Notes: generated by a model not told the origin, from the sequence alone. A stretch of DNA of 64,000 bases from Cydia pomonella (GCF_033807575.1 NC_084721.1:3844001-3908000), one strand, 5' to 3'. Positions 12,901 through 21,988 are shown, counted from the first letter of the stretch. Made by a program: numbers and translations.

Positions 12901-15900
12901 CTATTGTAAGGTCAATTTTGAGTAATAAAATTCTTAGCCCAAGACTTTCAATCTTAACTTTGAGAATTTAACATTCTTGAACTTTTAGTGAGATTATGTT
13001 ACTTCGAATTGCCGATTTCGTTAAAAACAAAATTTCCAAACTTGTGACGTCACGTTACACCAGGGGGGTTTACCACATGTGACCAGATATGACAAAGAGG
13101 GAGCGGTCAAAAATCATGAAATTCGTGTAACATGATTTATGGATGACCCCCAAAGTGGTTGGTAAAGAAGTTACACATTGATTTTTTAGTACAAGGTAGC
13201 TGTGACTCAGATTAATCTATAAATATAACATTTTTATTTATTTAACATCTTACCAATCGTCACAGTTAACGTTTTTGACGCCAATGACGGATATATCCGC
13301 ACCGTAGGTCCAACGCCGAAGACGGATTAATCCGTTACAGACCACAGAGCAACATAGACCTACGAGCATATGCATGAAGTTCAATTTCAGTCTTGTCACT
13401 TCGGTGACGTGCGTCGGAGTGACAGCTTTTGGGTTTCACACGGCGTCGAAAAGGTTAAACAGTAGACCTAAAGACTGCCATGTTCTTAGTTCTCTAAATG
13501 GCGCAATGCTCATTACATATTAGGATATAAACCTGATTTATTTTACACATTATGATTTGCGAAAACGAGACTAAATCGCATATACGAGTAATAATGTTTA
13601 AAAATTACCTCCGACGCGACGCCATTTCGTTTGCGAACTCGCGTTTTCGTAAATGATAAGGATATTTCTCCGTATAATTGACCTACTCCTACCTGATGCC
13701 AAGTGCCTCTTGGGAGTGTTATGGGTGATCGATCAATCGCTATCGCTAACAGCTTATTGCGCGTGCGTTCAACACATAATAATAATGAATGTATCTGTTT
13801 CAAGAATTATTGTATTAGTGAAAAGTGATAGACTCGTTTAGAGCTTGTGCACAAATCAGGCGAGGTTTTTTCGGCTACTTTTTTGACTCCCCCACCCCCT
13901 TGGTGAGATTCTTGGCTAATCCCTCCTCCCCCACAAACCTCACGTGTATTTTTATTTAATTGGTTCATTCGACCTAATTTTAAGATAAAAAAAATTATAA
14001 GACATTATTACCCAAATTGAGTTGAGGGTACTCAGACAACGCATGATTTGTGCACAAACCCTTAAACACAACTTGAGTTACGCTTAGTACAGTTAAAATA
14101 TAAACGCCTACTTATTAACTTGTATGTTGTTGTTGTTTATTCTATTATGTATAGATCGTGTCATTCACGAAGACGCGTGCCTTGACTCGTATTGTCATCT
14201 TATTAAAGGTTAGATTTGACAAATCTGGGCGTCATCGTGGATGACAAGAACTATAATGTAGCCTTAATAAAAAATATCGACTTATTATTAAGTATCGTAT
14301 TTTTATTGATTTCTTTTTATGGAAAATTTTTAACGAATAAAATGATTATACTTATTCCTATACCATAAATGCTACTTTTCCGGACCGAATTTTTATAACA
14401 TGATCAAAGTCAACGGTTAATTAATTAGTGGGTCCCAAAGGATGCCAATATCGTGCACATGATCAATATGATTACTTTAACGAAATGATGTAGCTTCATT
14501 AAATAACGTAAAAAATACTGTTATGTACGAGTAAACTTGATAACCTTATTTGTATTCATATTCATATCAGGTGCGCACCTTTGAAATGTAGCTTGCACAT
14601 GCGTATTGTTTATATTCAAAGATTACTGACCGGTTTGTATCTATCAATATTTTTAACTCTGAAAGTGTTTCGTATTGACTAATATTTATATCAGCATTTA
14701 TACAAATTACGACGCATACATATAATTATTAGTTTCCTTTACTTAGTTAGATTTTGAAATTTTTGTTTGCGTATATTTTAAGACTTTTTAAAATAGGTCC
14801 TACTCTTCTAGCAGTTTTGTCCCTAATAGTTTAAAAATAATGCAAAGTTATTTAAGAACTACAAAATTTTCTCAAATATAAATGGATCTGAAAAACAGTT
14901 ACGAAAACATGCGTGAATAGTCGAGTAGACTTGACCTTGTATAGATTATCGTATTGTCAAGGATTAAGTTCCGTGACCGGAGTAAATAAACCTAAAATAA
15001 ACTTAATCACTGAACTTCAAGAAACGCCACACACAACGGAAATAAAACACACAATATTTTTTCCAATAACGAAGTCCCCTGTTTATGATTTTCGCCTTCC
15101 ACATAATAAATATATAGACTAGACTAGAGATTTCATAAGGCATTTTGGTTAAAAAAAAAACAAACAAACGTCAAGTCATGTCTACAGATAGGCACTACTT
15201 ACATGGTTGACTATACTCAGTTTTTCAGTTCCATTGCAAGTATTTCTATATTATTCGAGTTAATAAAAAATAACTTTGTCATAATTACTGTATAGAAACG
15301 AATTATTATTTGGCACGCTGTAACCCAATAACGTAAGAAGCACTCAAAAACGTAAAAACCTTTAATTACTCTATTAGTTTTACAATAAGTCATTAGGACT
15401 CACCGACACTAACATAACGAACTGTCTCTCGCGGCCTTCCGAGCTCATGGTGGGATATTTAAGACGGCTTTATGGGTACGTTCATTAGCTTGGACATTTA
15501 CTGAGAGACTTATGCACACGACAGTATAGTCATACGGTGTTGCCAGCACATTTTTTTTTTTTAATCTGTAAACGATTGTTTACATTTTTGTAGGCTATAG
15601 TTGTATAATATGACTGCGACATCACAACAATGTTTTAATGCCTAATTATGTACAGTTACACGGCTTTATCTACACTTACACATATATATAACCTCTGTAT
15701 GATATGTTCAAGAATCGCATGTAACAACCGCCATCTCATTTCGAATAAAATGTGATCTCGATTGGTACTATAAATAAGGCCAAATCAAATTCCTTTGGTT
15801 TTACAGAAATGTTCATCTTTTCAATGTCATAATTAAAAACATATCGATGTTATTACGCTATAATAACATTTTCACAATTAAATTTGTTCTAGTAAAATAT

Positions 15901-18900
15901 TAGTTTATCTTTATGTTGTCCGTAAGTTGCGGTTTTTGAACGCATTAGAGCGGGTTTATGTCATATATCTTAAATATCCCAAGTGATTGTTAAATTGGAT
16001 GTGTACTTACTGTGAATTTTTATTCTAATAATTTTGTAAATCTGCTGACATTGTAGGTAATTGTAATTTTTTATAATTATCTTAAAATAAATAAATAAAT
16101 AAATATTATAGGACATTATTACACAAATTGACTAAAGTCCCACAGTAAGCTCAATAAGGCTTGTGTTGAGGGTACTTAGACAACGATATATATAATATAT
16201 AAATATTTATAAATACTTAAATACATAGAAAACACCCATGACTCAGGAACAAATATCCATGCTCATCACACGAATAAATACCCTTACCAGGATTTGAACC
16301 CGGGACCATCAGCTTCGTAGGCAGGCACTACCCACTAGGCCAAACCGGTCGCCTCATCTTCAACATTTATTTTAATTTTTAATAGGTACAATGTAGATAA
16401 TTTTAATTATTATGTTCGACATAATAATAATTGTTGAGAGTAAAAAAAAAGAATATGTCGATACCCTATTCCACATACTTACTAATTACGCAGAAAATTT
16501 GGTTGTAATATAATATATAAATATTTATAAATACTTAAATACATAGAAGACATCCTTGCACAGATTGTTAAATTGGATGTGTACTGTGAATTTTTATTCT
16601 AATAATTTTGTAAATCTGTTGACATTGTAATTGAAATTTGTAATTTTTTATAATTATCTTCAACATTTATTGTAATTATTAATAGGTACAATGTAGATAA
16701 TTTTAATTATTATGTTCGACATAATAATTATTGTTGAGAATTAAAAAAGTATAATGTCGATACCCTAGTTCACAGACTTACTAATTACGCAGAAAATTTG
16801 GTTGTAATATCAACTTTGTGTTTGTGGGCTATGGTACTAATTACAAGATTTTTTTCTCCCTACTTACTTAGTGTGATTGTGAATTGGGGTATCGATGTGT
16901 GTGATAATCAATATCTATAGATTATTAATGATCATTATTTTGAAAGGATAAACTCCATTGTAACACATATTTTTAGGATAAGCTTCGCAAATATTGCAAG
17001 TAATATACAATTCAGTGTTTTGAAAGATGTTTTGTTTTTAACTACAAAATCCCAAAATTCTGTTACATCTGTAGATTTTCTAGTAGATCTGGCAACGCTG
17101 TACTCATAATTTTATCGCATAGCAAATGTGGAACGCATTTACAAAACCGTAAAATCGATTTCAAAGGGTTTTACTACATGACAACTACACTACACGTAAC
17201 TAGTCCCTTGTGTCGTTTCTCCTCTGATGTCATATTTCAAGGGCTAGGTTAGACTTGTCAAAATGCCTAAGGAAAGGGCCATATTAGCTGTACTAAGCTG
17301 TACAGAGAGTGGAAGGTGTTTGATGTACTGTCTTATTTTATAAAGGGGCCCACAGATCAGATTACCAGTTCACCGGATGATATTACTCTGTCAGTTAATC
17401 TCAAAAGCTTAGAAATGGAAACTTAGAAATAAATCTGTAATATTATTGTTTACGTTTATCGTATTATATTAATGCATGTTTGTTGAACCAAACATTTGTA
17501 AAACTTAAATACTTTATCTACGAAATGTATAAATAATAATTATGAATTCTATGTACCTATTCATCAAATTTCATAGAAAAATGTTTCTCATATAAGTGAA
17601 ATGTAAATTTCTTTTTGAGAAAATAAAAATATTCTTTAACCCGAAAAGGTCACACACTAACAGTTCCGTTTCAGGTTTCGGCCTGACGACTAATACGAAC
17701 TGAGAGCGTGTGGCCGCTTGCCGATTCTGGTCAGCGTCGACAGATATCGGCCGGACAGTCCGAGGCCTTGGGGCGAAAACTGATGACTCTCAACTAGTGG
17801 ACCAGAGACTGCAGGCGGACTGGTAATGGGTGGGACCTTTGCGTAATTTAATTGTGACGTTTTCAGTCAAATTGTCAGTTGTTAATAAAGTCGATTAATT
17901 AATGAATAATAATGACAGTAGCGCCTTACTGACTACCGACAAATAATAATTAAGTATTGAAATTTAAGATTATGGACGAGATCAAACTATACCTAGTCAA
18001 GCCATAAATTCTGACAAAAAGTTTTGTATAATTAAAGGGACGAGTAACAAAGAAACAATGCCTAATGATTATTATACGCTTTTATCTCTCTCCTTAATGC
18101 ATGCCTTTTAAGGAGAAGCGAACGCCTAATTTACGCATCATTTTTGTGGATGTATGACTTTCTTGTTCTGTATAATTTAATTCAGGTGACTAATATAATA
18201 TTTATACTATTTTCAATGCATTCCTTGTCTGCATAGAGATCTAAGGAAGAGGCAGTTTTAGTTAACACATTTTAAGGTTTTATGAGAAGACCCATATAAA
18301 GGGGTCACTGAGGCCAATTTTTGAGAATAAGTGATAAATTAGTTTAACCTAACACGTTTAGCTGGATTTAGACAAAATTTGTAGTGGGTACCTCCAGGTA
18401 AGTATAGCAATACTTGTGTTAGGAGGTATCGGTCTTTTCAAACGGAATCTGTGGAATGTGTTCCAGGATTAAGAAAAAATCATTTTGTTAAAGACGTAAC
18501 TCCTACTCGCCCAATCTGATTATGGATGTATATACCAAGTTAATTGAGGCAACTTACTGACTCTCCGCAAGCTAAAATTTAAGACTCTGAATAAAAAAAA
18601 GTTGTGTAGGTATCTAAAAATACAAGGACTGATCTACGCGACACGTAAAAACTGTTTTGTTACAGAAAATTGTAAGCTATGCTAGGCGCTGAAGAAGTGG
18701 TGTCTATTTAACTATGATCCGCATCACTCGCTCATTTTAAACCACGTATTAACGCGAGGGCATATCCGTTATGTACAAATAACGTTAGTTGCAGAATTTA
18801 TGGCTAGAAAGTTGTTTAAAAAAACCGACAAAGAGGTTCTGTATAAACTAGAAAGTTTTTTTAAAATATATTTTACGTATCTGAGTTTATAATGCCAACC

Positions 18901-21900
18901 CTTCTATTGTTTTAAATCAATTATGTGATCCATCTTGAAGATAATGTCGAGATATTAAAAAAATACACCTATAATATGTATAAAGGGTTTAAAAACTAAT
19001 TACGCGGACTAAACTCATTGTAAATTTCGTCAGGCAATCCTGTACTTCACGGGCTTCGGGTATCTCTCTACTCTACCAACTCACAGTGAAGAAGTTTAGA
19101 GGTAAAAAACATTAAATAAAAAGGCATTACAAAATTTACAACCATTTCTTTTTCTTTTAGATGTATAAAAAAATAGGGTACGAAGGACCGTTCAAAAGAA
19201 AATAAACAAGTTGTTTCCATTATCGTTAGCCTGCCGCGGAAAAAAGCTGAACCCGTGTCAAATTACTAAGTGACGTAGCACTATCATCCCCTTTGTAAAA
19301 AATACCGGCCAAGTGCTAGTCGGACTCGCGCACGAAGGGTTCCGTACCATTACGCATAAAACGGAAAAAAATCACGTTACTTGTATGGGAGCCCCATTTA
19401 GATATTTATTTATTTATATTATTTATTTAATATACGGTACGGAACCCTAAAAATACTAAAGTGGTATTCAGAATCAAAAAGAGTATCTCACAGCAGGAGG
19501 CTTATTCTAATTGCAATACATTCTATGAATTTGATCTGGACTTGTTATGGCTATGATCTGTCAGTATGAAAAAGTGAAGAAATATATAACAACCGGAATA
19601 AACATCCAGTTTGAAAACATATTATGTGATTTAGGAATTTATATGTGAAAATATTTAGAAGAGAATGTTGAAAATATACCTAACTGTAACTCATAAAAAC
19701 TGTGTTGTATAATAAAACGCAGTACTTAATCTATTTTTATACTCAAACGTCAAACAGTCCCTCCTAAATATTAGTAGGTATAGTAGCTATTACCTGATAA
19801 CTACTAACGAAATTTGATAAAATACCGAAAATTGCCTCCCAATTTTGAGCCAATTACATTCCTATAAGTCTTTGAAAAATGGTTATTTAATTTCTAACTT
19901 TCATTCCAATTAAGTTTTATCTATGCTCTCTCTAATTAAATATTTGTCCAAAAGAAAGCATTTCTAAGATAAATTTACGAGTTGCTCTAGGAAACTAAAA
20001 CTAATATCGACCTAACCTACTGCACCGTCTACACGATAAAATTTTCTAATTTCTAAGAACCTTCCCCAATCCATCCACGGGTATCCAGTGACCGTTTTCC
20101 AGAAATAATAGTAGGATCGGAATTAAATTTTACTAGAAAATGTAAAATTTGACATAAATGGTTACTTCAAACAGTCATTCACCAATTTCCAGGATAATAT
20201 CGGGGATTTCTATCATCGACTTTTTGTAATTCTAGAAAACTTCGACCATGTAAAACCTCATAGGAACCGCGTGTCTCACGTAATTGGTGCGTGCTTCCGT
20301 CAGAAGATAAAGGAGATATGTACTCTAATAGCTATGCAGTCTATGCGATTTAAATGATATAATTAAATGTTAGCAAATTACTGGATCGAAATATTTGGAA
20401 AAAAAAATAATACGTAAAAGGGAACTACTTTACTCCTATACTCCGATAATCGATGGTTAAGAAAATTGTAAGTGATCAAAATGGTAAAGAAATTTCCCCA
20501 AGGCGTTCTATTTGAGTAGAATATTTTAAGTAGCTTTCAGAACTCAGCTGTGAGAGGTTTCTAAAACGAAATCGCAGTCCAGAAACTTCAAATTCTTCAA
20601 AAAAGGCTAGGACATGTAACTTTTGTAACACCTTTTATGTAAACCCTTTTTATGTGCAAATAAATGATTATGATTATGAAAATTCATTATCCAGAAAACT
20701 CCATAGGAACCGCGTGTCTCACCTAATTGGTGCGTGCCTCCGTCAGAGGATAAAGGAAATACTCCAATAGAGCGTCGGCAGTCTATGCGATTTAAATGAC
20801 ATAATGACGAGGCAATTTTCTAATAAACCTTCGGGGCTCTTAGTGCTTGTGTTCGAGCCAACCTGCCACCAACTTCCTCAGTAAGGTAAGGCCGTCGTAA
20901 GTGGGTTTGGAGTTAAAGGAATATGTTACATTGAAATTTGTCGGAGATCTTTCCAACTTACAAAAATCTATTTTCTAAATAGTAAGTCAAATTTACAGTA
21001 CACGATTATAATGAAATAAGCTCTTAATGCTTTAAGATGAGTTTCTAGGTCAATAGGTAAGTAACTAAAGCAACGACGCTTCTATGATTTTGGTAAATCT
21101 TCTACCAGATAAAATTGATTATCATAAACCTTAGATTATTAAAGTGAAGACTCAATAAATGTAAAAAACTAAAGTATTTAAGTTTTTAAAAAGGGTTCTT
21201 TATAAAGTATTTACGTTTTAGGTCGAAATAAGAGTAAATCTTTAAAAATATCCCACTTTATTTAATCTAGTTAGAATACGACAACCAAGAAAAAGCTCTG
21301 GCCAGCCCTGTTTTAAATCTAAGCACCTTTAGCAATTGCGATTCATAAATTAATATAAGTAGGAAAAGTTCTTTGAGTTCGATTGCAAAGTAGCTATTCA
21401 AAATGACAGCTCGACATCTCAAAAATTACAGCATTCTTAAGTGCATGACAGGAAAAAAATATATAAATGAGGTTTTTAGCAAGCTATAGCTTCGAAAGGA
21501 TGATTGGCACGTGAAAACCCTATAGAGCCATATCTCAATCCTTGCGATCGATACTGGCAGTTACGCAACCCGGCCGGCGCCCTCAACGAAAACTCCACTT
21601 ACTTCCGGATTTTTCTAATTATTTGCTTACGATTACAGGCACTGATACTCCCCAATAAATGATAGAAATAAACGAAAGTGAATACACTTAGCAAACGAAA
21701 CGGGTAAGCATTGAAACTCGTGGCAACTACGTGCACGGATTAATCGACACGGTGGAACAAAGGTGATGAGACGTGTATGGTGGCGTGAGACACTGCGAAC
21801 ATGCCCTGGGGTTGCAACTCTGCAAGCACTCGCGGCGCCCGGCGCCAGCTGACCGGCGTATCTCCAGCACTCACTGTCGGCGACATGCACTCACATCTTC

Positions 21901-21988
21901 ACGAAAGCACTGTACCTACCGCCGGTCCGCGCTACTATAAAAGCCTAGTAAGCACTACTTCAAGCGACACCTCACTCACCTCGCCCAT
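1..21988 (-). CDS. ATPalpha: Na+/K+-ATPase alpha subunit, partial gene (10 exons seen; C-terminal part beyond left edge)
   Basis: This is the catalytic subunit of the plasma-membrane sodium pump, a P2C-type ATPase that exports 3 Na+ and imports 2 K+ per ATP with a beta subunit. Ten minus-strand exons (21980-21988, 8676-8756, 8303-8434, 7688-7858, 7029-7250, 4773-4991, 4128-4308, 3286-3543, 2533-2882, 954-1205) each have AG/GT borders and compatible phases. They give 625 continuous residues. Landmarks are TGES (232-235, actuator), PEGL in M4 (346-349), phospho-aspartate D389 in DKTGTLT, and K521 in KGAPER of the nucleotide pocket. Each stands exactly 20 residues beyond the classical vertebrate number, which argues that no exon is missed. 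About 390 residues (TGDHP hinge, GDGVNDSP, M5-M10) are outside the window. No stops or frameshifts occur in the exons. Family identity is near certain; the start exon is an inference. Confidence 0.97.
954..1205 (-). CDS. ATPalpha: Exon 10 of Na+/K+-ATPase alpha (end of N domain, return to P domain)
   Basis: This exon has 84 codons in phase 0, residues 542-625, starting VLDEEMKEAFNNAY and ending AKCRSAGIK. The acceptor is TCGTATAG and the donor is GTAACTCG at 953-952. It holds the DPPRAAVPDAV hinge strand, and the next residues of the protein (VIMVTGDHP in the family) must be in an exon beyond the left edge. The last 30 bases and the donor are repeated in every unit of the adjoining minisatellite, so the exon border is one of at least 16 near-identical donors. 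The first donor is the only one that gives the conserved protein. Confidence 0.97.
1206..2532 (-). other. ATPalpha: Intron 9 of the pump gene
   Basis: This is 1.3 kb of AT-rich intron between exons 9 and 10. I see no inverted-repeat element, SINE or exon copy in it, only homopolymer T runs and chance reading frames. Confidence 0.8.
2533..2882 (-). CDS. ATPalpha: Exon 9 of Na+/K+-ATPase alpha (nucleotide-binding domain)
   Basis: This exon has 350 bp, completing D425 and adding residues 426-541. It starts RTSPGFKALAKIATLCNRA and ends FIGGKEK. The acceptor CCCCCACAG follows a C-rich tract and the donor is GTAAATCG. It forms most of the N domain, including CNRAEF, the conserved NSTNKYQVSIHE segment and KGAPERIL (K521, equivalent to K501 near the adenine pocket). 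No partial duplicate was seen in the following 1.3-kb intron. Confidence 0.98.
3162..3245 (-). pseudogene. Decayed partial copy of exon 8
   Basis: Plus-strand blocks TGGACTCCTGA, GTCGAACCACATGTG-like and GGGTCTCCAC match the adjacent exon 8 (3286-3470) in the same order. Three internal gaps separate them and remove the DKTGTLT coding part. The copy runs from the 3' end of the exon inward and stops about 40 bp from the true exon. It cannot code for a pump segment. The match was found by eye. Confidence 0.8.
3286..3543 (-). CDS. ATPalpha: Exon 8 of Na+/K+-ATPase alpha (M4, DKTGTLT phosphorylation site)
   Basis: This exon has 258 bp: two bases completing codon 339, 85 codons (340-424) and one base of codon 425. 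It contains VANVPEGLL, the ion-binding unwound part of M4, and CSDKTGTLTQNRM with D389, the aspartate phosphorylated in every P-type cycle. It ends QSGVQY. The acceptor is TCTACAG and the donor is GTAAACAC. A deletion-ridden copy of the same exon lies 40 bp downstream (3162-3245). Confidence 0.98.
3966..3998 (-). mobile_element. 3' tail fragment of a tRNA-derived SINE
   Basis: The plus-strand AAATAAATATTATAGG and GACATTATTA match the tail of the longer SINE at 16085-16353, in the same orientation. Only about 33 bp remain. The fragment abuts the decayed exon 7 copy, so the SINE probably truncated that copy at its 3' end. Confidence 0.6.
4002..4099 (-). pseudogene. Diverged partial copy of exon 7 (M3 segment)
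   Basis: About 98 bp match exon 7 at 4133-4231 with roughly ten substitutions and one 3-bp deletion (counted by eye). On the minus strand it still reads HFIIITSVVVLLGVTFFVIA and continues CILGFHWQDSVI, close to the true M3 segment. An in-frame TGA lies just upstream (ATC GCC TGA ATC CAT). I see no 3' splice site in the 28 bp between it and exon 7. It is a dead exon copy or a remnant of a former alternative exon. Confidence 0.85.
4128..4308 (-). CDS. ATPalpha: Exon 7 of Na+/K+-ATPase alpha (M3 and start of M4)
   Basis: This exon has 181 bp, residues 279-338 plus the first base of codon 339. It starts VMGRIAGLASGLD and ends LDAVIFLI. The acceptor is TTTTACCAG and the donor is GTAAGTTT in phase 1. 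It encodes the link from the A domain and helix M3 (about 302-325), then enters M4. A second, diverged version of the M3 segment lies 28 bp past the donor (4002-4099). Confidence 0.97.
4309..4772 (-). other. ATPalpha: Intron 6 of the pump gene, with a 16-bp perfect inverted repeat
   Basis: The only structure seen is the perfect inverted repeat GAGGTCTTACGCCCTT at 4649-4664 and its complement at 4679-4694, with a 14-nt loop. It would form a stable hairpin in the transcript. It could be a small MITE core or a microRNA-like foldback. Nothing else stands out. Confidence 0.75.
4773..4991 (-). CDS. ATPalpha: Exon 6 of Na+/K+-ATPase alpha (actuator domain, TGES)
   Basis: This exon has 73 codons in phase 0, residues 206-278, starting VKFGDRIPADIRII and ending VICCGDNT. 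The acceptor is CATTCAG and the donor is GTGAGTTG. It carries the TGES loop (232-235) that catalyses dephosphorylation of the phospho-aspartate, and the conserved NPLETKNLAFFSTN segment. No duplicate of this exon was seen in the following intron, in contrast to its neighbours. Confidence 0.98.
5255..5358. mobile_element. Short MITE, 104 bp, copy 1
   Basis: Its ends are inverted repeats built on TCGTGTCATYCACGA. The same element lies inverted at 14150-14255, with the middle part (TTAAAGGTTAGA) also conserved. Both copies are flanked by TA-rich ends (CTATGG/CTATAA), which suggests TA target duplication. It has no coding capacity. Confidence 0.8.
6381..6442. repeat. Perfect 27-bp inverted repeat with 8-nt loop
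   Basis: The left arm is 6381-6407, the spacer TATCACTG, and the right arm 6416-6442. The arms are exact complements and AT-rich, beginning ATAATTATTTAATATAC. This is a near-palindrome in intron 5, possibly a minimal MITE that has lost its middle. A perfect match over 27 bp suggests recent origin or ongoing arm correction. Confidence 0.9.
6552..6692. mobile_element. MITE with TA-CAGTCGCC termini, 141 bp
   Basis: Long imperfect inverted repeats run from GTACAGTCGCCATTAG and TATCGGAGCGGCCAAGG at the left to the complementary end at 6692. TA followed by CAGT at both ends is typical of Tc1/mariner-type elements that duplicate TA. I recall this sequence as common in moth genomes, but that is unverified. 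Confidence 0.85.
6887..6994 (-). pseudogene. Decayed copy of the last 108 bp of exon 5
   Basis: Aligned by eye with 7029-7136, it differs at about ten of 108 positions and has no gaps. On the minus strand it reads MESFKNMVLQLATVIRDGEK and continues through LTLRAEDLVLSDIVEG. An in-frame TAA lies just before the methionine region and no acceptor fits. The donor is degraded to GAGGGTCGT. It cannot be spliced in as an alternative exon without producing a stop. Confidence 0.9.
7029..7250 (-). CDS. ATPalpha: Exon 5 of Na+/K+-ATPase alpha (ouabain loop, M2, A domain)
   Basis: This exon has 74 codons in phase 0, residues 132-205, starting ASTVEEPADDNLYLG and ending VLGDIVE. The acceptor is CATTACAG and the donor is GTTAGTTA. 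It contains the rest of the M1-M2 loop, with A139 and N142 (A119 and N122 in vertebrate numbering, both in the sensitive state), helix M2 (about 143-163) and the M2-A linker YYQESKSSKIM. A decayed copy of its last 108 bp lies 34 bp downstream in the intron (6887-6994). Confidence 0.98.
7688..7858 (-). CDS. ATPalpha: Exon 4 of Na+/K+-ATPase alpha (M1 helix and start of ouabain loop)
   Basis: This exon has 57 codons in phase 0, residues 75-131, starting GLSHAKAKENLERDGPN and ending FIAYGIQ. The acceptor is TTTTCTAG and the donor is GTCAGTAC. It carries the GPNALTPP loop and transmembrane helix M1 (about residues 106-128). Its last codon is Q131, equivalent to Q111 of the vertebrate numbering, one of the two main cardiac-glycoside contact sites in the M1-M2 extracellular loop. 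Glutamine is the ancestral, toxin-sensitive state. Confidence 0.97.
8303..8434 (-). CDS. ATPalpha: Exon 3 of Na+/K+-ATPase alpha (basic N-tail to start of A domain)
   Basis: This exon has 44 codons in phase 0, residues 31-74, starting TRRKPPAKKRKAG and ending RFQTHPEN. The acceptor is TGTTTCAG and the donor is GTAAGATC. The lysine/arginine-rich start is the usual basic patch of the pump N-tail. The DLDDLKQELDIDFHK segment is strongly conserved in animal alpha subunits and leads into the actuator domain. Confidence 0.97.
8676..8756 (-). CDS. ATPalpha: Exon 2 of Na+/K+-ATPase alpha (cytosolic N-tail)
   Basis: This exon has 27 codons in phase 0, residues 4-30, starting HGRTDSYRVAT and ending DGQYK. 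The acceptor TTTGCAG ends at 8757 and the donor GT is at 8675-8674. It encodes the hydrophilic N-terminal tail, the least conserved part of the pump, but HGRTDSYR and ADGQYK are characteristic of insect alpha subunits. A small palindrome, TGACAG..CTGTCA, lies about 50 bp downstream in the intron and has no evident role. Confidence 0.95.
13042..13150. mobile_element. Probable dispersed repeat (GTGACGTCAC ... GGATGACCCC)
   Basis: It has a TTGTGACGTCACGTT start, a G-run, CATGTGACCAG, and an end ATTTATGGATGACCCCC. I recall similar sequences from moth intergenic DNA. The inverted-repeat ends are weak here, so the boundaries and the classification as a MITE are tentative. Confidence 0.4.
13837..14066. 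mobile_element. MITE with GTGCACAAATCA ends, interrupted by a SINE fragment
   Basis: The inverted ends are TTGTGCACAAATCA (13845-13858) and TGATTTGTGCACAA (14044-14057). Inside, 13998-14042 (TTATAAGACATTATTACCC, then GAGGGTACTCAGACAACG) matches part of the SINE seen complete at 16085-16353, so a SINE fragment is nested within the MITE. It has no coding capacity. Confidence 0.75.
14150..14255. mobile_element. Short MITE, 106 bp, copy 2 (inverted relative to 5255-5358)
   Basis: It has the same inverted-repeat ends (TCGTGTCATTCACGA and its complement) and the same centre (TTAAAGGTTAGA) as the copy at 5255-5358, in opposite orientation. Both copies lie in introns of the pump gene, 9 kb apart. 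Confidence 0.8.
15985..16810. repeat. Tandem duplication of about 250 bp, copy 1 interrupted by a SINE
   Basis: Copy 1 is 15985-16084 plus 16354-16508. Copy 2 is 16563-16810. Shared blocks include GATTGTTAAATTGGATGTG, TAGGTACAATGTAGATAA and CGCAGAAAATTTGGTTG in the same order. The SINE at 16085-16353 splits only copy 1, so it inserted after the duplication. A further SINE fragment (16508-16562) sits at the junction. Confidence 0.88.
16085..16353 (-). mobile_element. tRNA-derived SINE, near full length
   Basis: Read on the minus strand it begins at 16353 with a tRNA-like head. An A-box-like TGGCCTAGTGGG is followed by the B box GGTTCAAATCC, then a body and a 3' tail of ATTT repeats (the plus strand shows AAATAAATAAATAAAT). 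Fragments of the same family occur at 3966, 13998 and 16508. The head does not fold as a functional tRNA gene; it is the internal RNA polymerase III promoter of a retroposon. Confidence 0.85.
17342..17412. mobile_element. Truncated copy of the AAAGGGGCCCA palindromic MITE
   Basis: AAAGGGGCCCA, ATTACCAGTTCACCGGA and TATTACTCTGTCAGTTA match the first half of the element at 49460-49553. The second arm is missing. Confidence 0.6.
19304..19451. mobile_element. Internally deleted repeat with GGTTCCGTA ends
   Basis: It begins CCGGCCAAGTGCTAGTCGG, continues GGACTCGCGCACGAAGGG, and ends GGTACGGAACCCTAAAAA. The same termini, in the other orientation, bound the longer element at 46207-46730. An AT-rich TATTTATTTATT stretch lies between. 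It is non-coding and widespread in moth genomes as far as I recall. Confidence 0.65.
20257..20804. repeat. Direct duplication of about 105 bp, copies 440 bp apart
   Basis: Copy 1 is 20257-20363 and copy 2 is 20700-20804. Both hold ATAGGAACCGCGTGTCTCAC, then TAATTGGTGCGTGC, GTCAGA-GATAAAGGA and GTCTATGCGATTTAAATGA. Between them, at about 20640-20690, is a retroposon-like tail, AAATAAATGATTATGATTATG. This may be an old duplication or two insertions of an unrecognised repeat. Confidence 0.75.
21936..21943 (+). promoter_or_regulatory. TATA-like box on the plus strand
   Basis: TATAAAAG lies on the plus strand, 37 bp before the donor-side end of the MGE exon. It would drive transcription opposite to the pump gene. 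No plus-strand gene is recognised downstream. It may be a chance match. Confidence 0.25.
21980..21988 (-). CDS. ATPalpha: Exon 1 coding part of Na+/K+-ATPase alpha (Met-Gly-Glu)
   Basis: Only nine coding bases are present, ATG GGC GAG, followed immediately by a strong donor, GTGAGTGAG. They join in phase 0 to the next exon, giving M-G-E-H-G-R-T-D-S-Y-R, which fits the N-terminus of insect sodium pump alpha chains. An in-frame TAG 12 nt upstream of the ATG fixes this as the initiator, and AAA precedes the ATG. The exon lies at the edge of a GC-rich stretch that looks like a promoter. The link to the next exon across a 13.2-kb intron is inferred from phase, donor quality and protein fit. Other first exons could exist, since fly homologues use several. 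Confidence 0.7.

Larger units (their letters stand above)
8757..21979 (-). other. ATPalpha: Intron 1 of the pump gene (13.2 kb)
   Basis: This is a large first intron between the Met-Gly-Glu exon and exon 2. It is AT-rich except for a GC-rich patch at 9650-9800 (CCGAGGCGACGGCGGCGCGG), which could be an enhancer, another first exon or chance. It contains the MITEs, SINE, tandem duplication and dispersed repeats listed separately. Between those (9800-13000, 14260-15980, 17410-19300 and 20810-21900) I see no coding or repeat structure. Confidence 0.65.

Noticed and set aside
16280..16353. tRNA gene
   Set aside because: The A and B boxes are present but the sequence continues into a SINE body and ATTT tail, and no proper tRNA fold is evident.
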